From: Comamonadaceae bacterium
GTDB lineage: Bacteria; Pseudomonadota; Gammaproteobacteria; Burkholderiales; Burkholderiaceae_C
Length of the DNA stretch: 7,701 nucleotides
Reading direction: 5' to 3'
NCBI GenBank assembly: GCA_024642025.1
Contig: JAHEBY010000126.1
Location: forward strand, 1 to 7,701
Below are positions 1-5,970 of this stretch, one piece after another (position 1 is the first letter of the stretch; the number at the start of each line of letters is the position of its first letter). A program made the translations under genes and the position numbers. A model generated the notes under the pieces. The model saw only the letters and a list, made by a program, of their open reading frames with translations, was not told the origin of the DNA and ran no database searches.

Positions 1-1249
1 GCGCCAGCGGGCTGACTTCCACCGGGTAGTCGGTGATGAAGGTGGGCTGCCAGAGCTTGGATTCCACCTCGGCTTCAAACAGGCCAAATTGCAGTTCAGG
101 CAGCTTCCAGTGGGCCGGCGCTTCTTCACCCGCCGCCTTCAGGCGGCTGCGCAGCAAGTCAATGTCGTCGGTCTGCCCCTGCGACAGCCCGGCGTGCACC
201 ACCAGCGATTCGCGCACCGACAAGCGCGCAAAAGGCTGGTCCAGGTGCACCGGCTTGCCCGCGTAGCTGACGGCCGCCGACCCCGTGGCCGCACGTGCGG
301 CGTGGCGCAACACGGCTTCGGTGAAGTCCATCAGCTCGTGGTGTGTCCAGTAGGCCGCGTAGAACTCCATCATCGTGAATTCGGGGTTGTGCCGAACACT
401 GATGCCTTCGTTGCGGAAGTTGCGGTTGATCTCGAACACCCGCTCAAAACCGCCCACCAGCAGCCGCTTCAGGTACAGCTCGGGCGCGATGCGCAAGAAC
501 ATTTCCTGGTCCAGCGCGTTGTGGTGGGTGACAAATGGCTTGGCATTGGCACCGCCCGGAATGGGGTGCAGCATGGGCGTTTCCACTTCCAGAAAGCCGT
601 GTTCGACCATGAAGCTGCGAATGGACGACACCGCCTTGCTGCGCGCCACGAAGCGGGTGCGCGCGGCCTCGTCGGTGATCAGGTCGACATAACGCTGGCG
701 GTATTTCTGTTCCTGGTCGGCCATGCCGTGGAACTTGTCGGGCAGCGGGCGCAGGCTCTTGGTCAGCAGGCGCACACGGGTGGCCTTGACCGACAGTTCA
801 CCCGTCTTGGTGCGAAACAGCGTGCCTTCGCAACCCAGGATGTCGCCCAGGTCCCAGTGCTTGAAGGCGGCCAGCACCTCGGCACCCACGGCGTCTTGGG
901 TCACGTACAGCTGGATGCGGCCGCCGGCACCCGCGCCGTCGGTGCCGCCCGTGCCCATGGAGCCATCCTGCAGCGTGGCAAAACAGGCCTTGCCCATCAC
1001 CCGCTTCAGCATCATGCGGCCAGCCACGCTGACCGGCACCGGGTTGGCTTCCAGGTCTTCGTTGCTCAGGCTGCCGTACTGCTGGTGCAGCGGCGCGGCG
1101 TGGTGCTGGGGTTTGAAGTCGTTGGGGAAAGCGGCAGTGCCGCTGCTGGCGCAGGCGGCGCGGTGGGCCTGCAGTTTTTCGCGGCGTTCGGTGATCAGAT
1201 GATTGTCGTCAGGCGCGACAGCGGCGGCATTCGGGTTTGCTTCGGTCAT
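1..1249 (-). CDS. lysS: Lysine--tRNA ligase, class II (LysS), C-terminal part missing
   Basis: Cytoplasmic class II synthetase that charges tRNA-Lys with lysine using ATP. I translated 416 codons on the minus strand from an ATG at 1249-1247; the frame stays open to the left edge, so the C-terminal part, including motif 3, lies outside. Residues about 74-160 form the OB-fold anticodon-binding domain (AGRMMLKRVMGKACFATLQD, then RIQLYV). The catalytic domain follows, with KFHGMADQEQKYRQRYVDL (172-190), motif 1 around GFLEVETPML (218-227), PGGANAKPF (231-239), and motif 2 FERVFEINRNFRNEG (268-282) followed by HNPEFTMMEFY (287-297). These are signature LysS sequences. A glycine-rich insertion (about residues 97-110) sits in the OB fold where many homologues are shorter. 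No strong Shine-Dalgarno precedes the start, but MTEAN followed by a polar stretch and HLITERREKL fits burkholderial LysS N-termini. It is a housekeeping gene, transcribed divergently from the sugar operon, and marks the operon's left boundary. Confidence 0.97.
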   Translation of the reverse strand, partial: MTEANPNAAAVAPDDNHLITERREKLQAHRAACASSGTAAFPNDFKPQHHAAPLHQQYGSLSNEDLEANPVPVSVAGRMMLKRVMGKACFATLQDGSMGTGGTDGAGAGGRIQLYVTQDAVGAEVLAAFKHWDLGDILGCEGTLFRTKTGELSVKATRVRLLTKSLRPLPDKFHGMADQEQKYRQRYVDLITDEAARTRFVARSKAVSSIRSFMVEHGFLEVETPMLHPIPGGANAKPFVTHHNALDQEMFLRIAPELYLKRLLVGGFERVFEINRNFRNEGISVRHNPEFTMMEFYAAYWTHHELMDFTEAVLRHAARAATGSAAVSYAGKPVHLDQPFARLSVRESLVVHAGLSQGQTDDIDLLRSRLKAAGEEAPAHWKLPELQFGLFEAEVESKLWQPTFITDYPVEVSPLA

Positions 1250-1272
1250 GGGGGTTTTGGGTGGTTGCGCGA

Positions 1273-1278
1273 ATTTTA
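1273..1278 (-). promoter_or_regulatory. Possible -10 box for lysS
   Basis: Read on the minus strand this is TAAAAT, one mismatch from the sigma-70 -10 consensus, lying 23 bases before the lysS ATG in an otherwise GC-rich gap. No good -35 hexamer sits 16-18 bases upstream (the position holds CCGGAA), so the call rests on the -10 box and its location only. Confidence 0.25.
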
Positions 1279-1372
1279 GAACCCTTGCAGGCAACTTCCG
1301 GCCGGCAGTGCAGGGCGGCATCATTCGGGCGGTAAACTTGCGGACTTCGCCTAGCCAGCCTGTCCCGCACCC

Positions 1373-1393
1373 TTGCGCCAGGTCCAGGCGCAA
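1373..1393. repeat. Near-perfect 21-bp palindrome abutting the wbpB start
   Basis: The arms TTGCGCC (1373-1379) and GGCGCAA (1387-1393) are exact reverse complements, and the centre AGGTCCA adds a GG/CC pairing. Across the 10+1+10 layout there is only one mismatched pair (A1380/A1386). The last base touches the ATG at 1394. It could be a DNA operator for the operon, or in the mRNA a hairpin covering the place where a ribosome-binding site should be. No function can be assigned from sequence alone. The TTG at 1373 is in frame with wbpB and would be an unlikely alternative start. Confidence 0.6.
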
Positions 1394-2470
1394 ATGATCG
1401 AGTCATCCATGCTGATACGCAAAGCGCCCGTTGCGGACCGAAAAGTCAGATTTGCGGTTGTCGGCTGCGGTCGCATCGCAAACAGCCACTTCGAGGCGAT
1501 CAAAAAACACGAGTCACGCTGTGAGGTGACCGATGTCTGCGACACCGACCCCCAGGCCCTGGATGCCGCCGTGGCCCGAAGCGGGGCCCGCGGGCATGCG
1601 AATCTGACGGCCCTGTTGGCCACGACAACGGCCGACTGTGTGGTGCTGACCACCCCGAGTGGCCTGCACCCTGCGCAGGCCATCGAGGTAGCCCGGTCGG
1701 GTCGTGATGTCATGACCGAAAAGCCGATGGCCACACGCTGGCAGGACGGCCTTGCCATGGTGCGCGCCTGTGACGAAGCCGGCGTCAGATTGTTTGTCGT
1801 CAAGCAAAACAGGCGCAACCGCACGCTTCAGTTGCTGAAACAGGCGGTTGACCAGGGGCGTTTCGGGCGCATCTACATGGTCAACGTCAACGTGTTCTGG
1901 ACACGACCGCAGGCCTATTACGACAGTGCGGCCTGGCGGGGTACCTGGGAATTCGACGGTGGAGCGTTCATGAACCAGGCCAGCCACTATGTCGATCTGC
2001 TTGACTGGATCTGCGGCCCTGTCGAGAGTGTCATGGCCTATACCGGCACGCTGGCGCGAAACATCGAAGTTGAAGACACTGGCGTGGCAGCTCTGAAGTG
2101 GCGCAACGGTGCGATGGGCACCATCAACGTGACCATGCTCACCTATCCGAAGAATCTCGAAGGCTCCATCACCATCCTGGGCGAAAAAGGCTCGGTTCGC
2201 ATTGGCGGCGTTGCGGTCAACGAGATCAAGCATTGGGAGTTCGAGTCGGAGCACCCGATGGACGCGCAGATCGCTGACGCCAGCTACCAGACCACATCGG
2301 TCTACGGTTTTGGCCACCCGCTGTACTACGACAACGTCATCAACACGCTGCTGGGCCAGGCCACGCCCGAGACCGACGGCCGCGAGGGCCTGAAATCGTT
2401 GGAACTGTTGATCGCCATGTACATGTCGTCGCGGGACGGCAAGCGCATACCGTTGCCGTTGTCTTACTGA
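1394..2470 (+). CDS. wbpB: UDP-GlcNAcA 3-dehydrogenase, Gfo/Idh/MocA family (WbpB/WlbA)
   Basis: Cytoplasmic NAD-dependent oxidoreductase of 358 residues. By family knowledge it oxidises C3 of UDP-N-acetylglucosaminuronic acid to the 3-keto sugar, and WlbA/WbpB enzymes recycle their bound NADH with 2-oxoglutarate. The N-terminal Rossmann fold shows VGCGRIA at residues 23-29. The family EKP motif is at 109-111, and KQNRRN (137-142) and GGAFMNQASHYVD (189-201, with His198 in the active-site position) mark the sugar-binding half. NVFWTRPQAYYD and MLTYPKNLEGSITILGEKG are characteristic of the WlbA subgroup rather than of generic Gfo/Idh/MocA proteins. Start: ATG 1394 follows a palindrome and has no clear Shine-Dalgarno; ATG 1409 (five codons later) is a real alternative, since homologues often begin close to the Rossmann strand. 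It is the first gene of the rightward operon, 16 bp before wbpD. Its product is the substrate of the WbpE-type aminotransferase two genes downstream. Confidence 0.93.
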   Translation: MIESSMLIRKAPVADRKVRFAVVGCGRIANSHFEAIKKHESRCEVTDVCDTDPQALDAAVARSGARGHANLTALLATTTADCVVLTTPSGLHPAQAIEVARSGRDVMTEKPMATRWQDGLAMVRACDEAGVRLFVVKQNRRNRTLQLLKQAVDQGRFGRIYMVNVNVFWTRPQAYYDSAAWRGTWEFDGGAFMNQASHYVDLLDWICGPVESVMAYTGTLARNIEVEDTGVAALKWRNGAMGTINVTMLTYPKNLEGSITILGEKGSVRIGGVAVNEIKHWEFESEHPMDAQIADASYQTTSVYGFGHPLYYDNVINTLLGQATPETDGREGLKSLELLIAMYMSSRDGKRIPLPLSY

Positions 2471-2486
2471 ACGGGGGTGTGACGAC

Positions 2487-3068
2487 ATGGCCATCAAGGT
2501 CCACGCTTCCGCCATCGTCGATGAAGGAGCTGTTCTGGGTGACGGATGCCGCGTATGGCATTTTGTGCACATCAGCGCCGGGGCCCGCATCGGGTGCGAC
2601 TGCTCTTTTGGCCAGAACGTCTACGTCGGCAACGACGTGACCATCGGCGACAACGTCAAGATCCAGAACAACGTGTCGGTCTATGACGCCGTCGAACTGG
2701 AAAGTGACGTGTTCTGCGGCCCCAGCATGGTGTTCACCAACGTGTACAACCCGCGCTCGGCGGTGACCCGCAAGGACGAATACAGACGCACGCTGGTGCG
2801 CCAGGGCGCCACACTGGGCGCCAACTGCACCATCGTCTGCGGCACCACCGTGGGCCGATACGCCTTTGTCGGCGCCGGTGCAGTGATCAACCGGGACGTA
2901 CCTGACTTTGCCCTGATGCTTGGCGTCCCTGCGCGCCAGGCGGGCTGGATGAGTCGATTTGGCGAACGCCTCGCCCTGCCGCTGGATGGAGAAGCAGAGG
3001 CCGTTTGCCCGCATACCCAGGACCGTTACCAGTTGCGCGGTGGTCGCGTCACGCTGGTCAGTGCCTGA
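2487..3068 (+). CDS. wbpD: UDP-2-acetamido-3-amino-glucuronate N-acetyltransferase (WbpD/WlbB)
   Basis: Left-handed beta-helix acetyltransferase of 193 residues, the usual size for WlbB. The family acts as a trimer and uses acetyl-CoA to acetylate the 3-amino group made by WbpE, yielding UDP-GlcNAc(3NAc)A. Imperfect hexapeptide repeats run from about residue 5 to 135 (for example VYVGNDVTIGDNVKIQNNVS at 45-64 and VGRYAFVGAGAVI at 122-134). The loop FTNVYNPRS (83-91) holds the conserved Asn (85) proposed as catalytic in this family. Then comes the C-terminal cap GVPARQAGWMSRFGERL (146-162) and a short tail with CPHTQDRY, which resembles the tail of WlbB relatives. The ATG at 2487 is preceded by a GGGGGTG stretch (2473-2479) at reasonable spacing. 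It lies between its pathway partners, 16 bp after wbpB and 19 bp before wbpE. Confidence 0.94.
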   Translation: MAIKVHASAIVDEGAVLGDGCRVWHFVHISAGARIGCDCSFGQNVYVGNDVTIGDNVKIQNNVSVYDAVELESDVFCGPSMVFTNVYNPRSAVTRKDEYRRTLVRQGATLGANCTIVCGTTVGRYAFVGAGAVINRDVPDFALMLGVPARQAGWMSRFGERLALPLDGEAEAVCPHTQDRYQLRGGRVTLVSA

Positions 3069-3073
3069 CCTTC

Positions 3074-3080
3074 AGAGGAA
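3074..3080 (+). promoter_or_regulatory. Ribosome-binding site of wbpE
   Basis: AGAGGAA, seven bases before ATG 3088, is the clearest Shine-Dalgarno in the window. It settles the start of wbpE at 3088 rather than at an upstream in-frame ATG at 2959, which would overlap wbpD by more than 100 bases and add a tail unlike any aminotransferase. Confidence 0.8.
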
Positions 3081-3087
3081 ACTGAGC

Positions 3088-4224
3088 ATGAATGCCCCTG
3101 AGACACTGCCGCCGCTGCAGTTCATCGACCTGAAGGCGCAGTACGCTGCATTGCGCGAATCCGTCAATGCGCGAATTCAACGTGTCTTGGACCACGGCCA
3201 ATACATCATGGGGCCCGAGGTCAAGGAGCTCGAAGAAAAACTTGCTGCGTTCACGGGCGCCAAGCACTGCATCACCGTGTCCAGCGGGACCGAGGCCTTG
3301 CTCATCAGCCTGATGGCGCTCGACCTGAAACCTGGCGATGAGGTCATCACAACGCCATTCACCTTTGCCGCGACCGCAGAGATGATTGTGCTGCTGGGCG
3401 GCAAGCCGGTGTTTGTCGACATCGAGCCCGATACCTGCAACATCGACGTCAGCCAAATCGAAGCCCGGATCACGGCCAGGACACGCGCGATCATGCCGGT
3501 CAGCCTGTATGGGCAATGCGCGGACATGGACGAGATCAACGCCATAGCCGCGCGGCACGGCAACATCCCGGTGATCGAAGACGCCGCCCAGAGTTTTGGT
3601 GCCACCTACAAAGGTCGCAAGAGCTGCAATCTCAGCACTCTCGGCTGCACCAGCTTCTTCCCGAGCAAGCCACTGGGTTGTTACGGCGATGGCGGTGCCA
3701 TTTTTACCAATGACGACGGCCTGGCCCAGGCCTGCCGGGAGATTCGTGTGCACGGGCAGAGCAGGCGATACACGCACACCAGGGTTGGCGTGGGCGGGCG
3801 GATGGACACCCTGCAGTGCGCCGTGGTGTTGGCCAAGCTGGAACGGTTCGATTGGGAGATTGAGCAGCGCATCTCCTTGGGGAATCGTTATGACAAACTC
3901 TTGTCTGATGTCGGTGGCATTGATCGATTAACTGTTCGCGCAGACCGCAATTGCGTCTGGGCTCAGTACACGGTCTTTGTCGCGTGGCGTCGTGAAGTGC
4001 AGGACCGCTTGCAGGCCGAAGGTATTCCGACCGCGGTTCACTACCCGAAGCCATTGCATCATCAACCTGCCTATGCTGGATTGTGTTGCCCAGATTGCTG
4101 CCCTGAGAGCGTGGTGGCTGCAAATCGAGTCCTGAGCTTGCCGATGAGCCCCGATTTGCTTGCCGCCGATCAGCTTCGGATTTCGCGCCAGTTAGAGATC
4201 ATACAAGCTAATTCGCCACCTTGA
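3088..4224 (+). CDS. wbpE: UDP-2-acetamido-3-oxo-glucuronate aminotransferase, DegT/DnrJ/EryC1 family (WbpE/WlbC)
   Basis: PLP-dependent sugar aminotransferase of 378 residues. In this family it moves the amino group of glutamate onto the C3 ketone made by WbpB; the released 2-oxoglutarate is the oxidant that regenerates NAD+ on WbpB. Visible motifs: FIDLKAQYAAL (12-22), TVSSGTEALLISLMAL (63-78, PLP phosphate loop), TTPFTFAATAE (88-98), VIEDAAQSFGA (162-172, with the Asp that contacts the pyridine nitrogen), and TSFFPSKPLGCYGDGGAI (188-205), where Lys194 should form the Schiff base. The substrate-end signature GIPTAVHYPKPLHHQPAY is at 312-329. The start is fixed by the strong Shine-Dalgarno at 3074-3080. 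By hand count GC falls from about 64% (3541-3840) to about 56% (3841-4200), so the last third resembles the flippase side more than its own 5' part. CCPDCC (333-338) is an unusually dense cysteine cluster. The stop overlaps the next gene's likely TTG start. Confidence 0.95.
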   Translation: MNAPETLPPLQFIDLKAQYAALRESVNARIQRVLDHGQYIMGPEVKELEEKLAAFTGAKHCITVSSGTEALLISLMALDLKPGDEVITTPFTFAATAEMIVLLGGKPVFVDIEPDTCNIDVSQIEARITARTRAIMPVSLYGQCADMDEINAIAARHGNIPVIEDAAQSFGATYKGRKSCNLSTLGCTSFFPSKPLGCYGDGGAIFTNDDGLAQACREIRVHGQSRRYTHTRVGVGGRMDTLQCAVVLAKLERFDWEIEQRISLGNRYDKLLSDVGGIDRLTVRADRNCVWAQYTVFVAWRREVQDRLQAEGIPTAVHYPKPLHHQPAYAGLCCPDCCPESVVAANRVLSLPMSPDLLAADQLRISRQLEIIQANSPP

Positions 4225-5735
4225 GATTTCTGATAGGGCTTTATCGCGTTGTTAGCGGTGTGAAGCCAATGTTCGCGTCGAATAGCGGAGCAGCCCTGTT
4301 GGCGCTGGCTACTCAGGTCTTGCAAGTCGCGTTTGCGGTCATGAGCACGCCTGTGCTTCTAAGTAATCTGGGTAAGGCGCGATATAGCGAATTGGCAATC
4401 ATGTGGTCGCTGGTCTTCTTCGCGCCACTACTTGATCTTGGGCTACCTAGGGTTGTCGCTCGACTTGGGGCTGGCGTAATAGAAGAAGCAAGCGGATCGA
4501 GTTCAGTAGTCGCCCTGAGAACTGCTCTTAGAGGACAGATTCTGATAATAGCGGTTGCGACAGTGACTGCTTTAGGAGTTGTTGCTGCGATATCGCCCGC
4601 GCTGGTTGAGACTCTGCGCGGGGAATCCGGACGTTCGTTTATTGGCTTCTTCGCTGTGCTCTCTTGTTTGCTCTTGAGCAATATCTTGAATTCACACCTT
4701 CAGGGGCGCGGTTGGCTTCACCGGATGACGGCGATTCAATCTATGGCTGGAATATTGAATGCTGCGGTTCCGTTGCTTCTTTGGATTGCGCCACTCGATT
4801 TGGGTGAGCTTGCGCTGGCATTTTTCATGGTACGCCTCGTTACTTTGTTTTTTGCGATTTTTATCATCTGCAATGGCGAGAACTTGAGCTTACGAAAATT
4901 GATTATAGGGCCTCGCCTTAAACTCCAGAATCTTGTGAAAGAAGGGTCTGCAGGCATTGCATATTTTGCGTTGACGCCGATTGTGGTCTTTGGAGAGCGC
5001 TATGTGATTCCGCTTGTTAGTGGTATCAGTTCGTTTAGTGCGCACCTAATCGCCGTTGACATTGGTTTGCGGATTCTTGTCATTCCTGGATTGCTCAGTC
5101 AATATGCTTTTCGATCGTTGGCTCTAGGCCTTGCCGATCGGTCTGTAATGAAAGATGTTCTTTCTAGATATTTTTCTTTGGTAGTGCCATTATTTATATT
5201 TCCCATATTGATAGTAATATTTTTTGGGAAAGAGATAATAAATTTTTGGCTTGGCGTTCATGCGGATCCTGTGATAATTCTATGTGTTAAGATTGTAGCG
5301 GCTGCCCTGGGTGCGAGCAGTGTTTCTGCGATATTGGTTCAAATATGTATTGCGGCCTCCCGAACGGGTGCATTATCGAGACTGGTGTTGATTGAGGTAT
5401 TTTGGTATATCGGGGCCATTTCTATAGGCTCTCTGATTTTTAGATCGCCGAGTCAAATTGCTATTATGGCGTCAGTGCTGTGGTCGATTCGTATAATCAT
5501 TAATGCTGCTGCGATAGTACGGTCAGTTTCAAAAGAATTGTCGGTATTTGGTATTTGGCGTTTGCTGCTCTCAGCTGTTATACCTGGTTTTTTTGGATTG
5601 GGTGCCGGCTCAATATTGGAAAATATATTTGATGGCTACGCACTCTGGCTAGCGAAAAGTATTTTTTTGTTCGTCTTTATTTTGGTCTGGATTAGAATAA
5701 TCGGTCCATGGTCTCTCAAGGCCCTTAAGCATTGA
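4221..5735 (+). CDS. wzx: Wzx-like polysaccharide flippase (MATE/MOP superfamily)
   Basis: Integral membrane protein of about 504 residues that should move lipid-linked repeat units across the inner membrane. Hydrophobic segments cover most of it, for example about 22-47, 58-75, 106-129, 139-157, 178-192, 197-217, 245-265, 276-300, 317-336, 350-376, 388-407, 412-432, 444-465 and 476-495. This suggests 12-14 helices, as in MOP-superfamily exporters. The early part STPVLLSNLGKARYSELAIM and LDLGLPRVVARL matches the family pattern of a conserved loop after helix 1. Assignment rests on topology and context; a PST-type exporter of the same superfamily is the main alternative. Start is uncertain: TTG 4221 overlaps the wbpE stop (TTGA) but lacks a nearby Shine-Dalgarno, while ATG 4269 (488 residues) has a weak GGTG eight bases upstream. 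Composition differs strongly from the flanks: 5161-5280 is about 30% GC, with A/T-ending codons, pointing to foreign origin. Confidence 0.85.
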   Translation: MRFLIGLYRVVSGVKPMFASNSGAALLALATQVLQVAFAVMSTPVLLSNLGKARYSELAIMWSLVFFAPLLDLGLPRVVARLGAGVIEEASGSSSVVALRTALRGQILIIAVATVTALGVVAAISPALVETLRGESGRSFIGFFAVLSCLLLSNILNSHLQGRGWLHRMTAIQSMAGILNAAVPLLLWIAPLDLGELALAFFMVRLVTLFFAIFIICNGENLSLRKLIIGPRLKLQNLVKEGSAGIAYFALTPIVVFGERYVIPLVSGISSFSAHLIAVDIGLRILVIPGLLSQYAFRSLALGLADRSVMKDVLSRYFSLVVPLFIFPILIVIFFGKEIINFWLGVHADPVIILCVKIVAAALGASSVSAILVQICIAASRTGALSRLVLIEVFWYIGAISIGSLIFRSPSQIAIMASVLWSIRIIINAAAIVRSVSKELSVFGIWRLLLSAVIPGFFGLGAGSILENIFDGYALWLAKSIFLFVFILVWIRIIGPWSLKALKH

Positions 5736-5970
5736 AGCGGTTAGAAGTGATTTTCTCGCCACAGAAAGAAGGCCGAATTCCAGACGCTTTACCGTTGGTC
5801 AGCGTTATCATTCCAAGTTTCAATCACGCTAAATTTATACGAGAATGCATTGAGAGTGTATTGTCACAAGATTATGCTGCGATTGAAATAATTGTGGTTG
5901 ATGATGGTTCCCTTGACGGAACCTTGGAAATCCTTAGTAGTTTTGGACTCGCCATAAGGTTGTTGCAGCA
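4221..5970. other. AT-rich segment, probably horizontally acquired
   Basis: Hand counts: about 30% GC at 5161-5280 and about 42% at 5731-5970, against about 63-64% at 5971-6120 and 3541-3840. The low-GC stretch covers the whole flippase gene and the first quarter of the glycosyltransferase gene; 3841-4220 is intermediate (about 56%). The right edge is sharp and falls near 5970; the left edge is gradual. No repeat, insertion sequence or tRNA marks either edge. Variable-sugar modules in O-antigen loci are commonly AT-rich and exchanged by recombination in conserved flanks, which is the inference here. Confidence 0.7.

Noticed and set aside
89..1279. Long open frame of 396 codons on the plus strand across lysS
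   Set aside because: It is the antisense shadow of lysS in high-GC DNA. Its translation is rich in His, Gln, Val and Gly with no domain pattern, while the minus strand gives a clear LysS.
1285..1338. Sigma-70 promoter for the operon from TTGCAG (1285-1290) and TAAACT (1333-1338)
   Set aside because: The spacing of 42 bases is far too long, and neither box has a suitable partner at 16-18 bases.
1514..2590. Long minus-strand open frame (358 codons) opposite wbpB
   Set aside because: Antisense shadow of wbpB and the start of wbpD; no recognisable motif, and the plus-strand protein is fully conserved.
2959..3087. Upstream in-frame start for wbpE at 2959
   Set aside because: It would overlap wbpD by over 100 bases and add a non-homologous basic N-terminus, while ATG 3088 has the best ribosome-binding site in the window.
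5588..5668. T7 homopolymer runs at 5588-5594 and 5662-5668 as phase-variation switches of the flippase
   Set aside because: Runs of seven are short for slippage-based switching and are expected by chance in this AT-rich stretch; the frame is intact.
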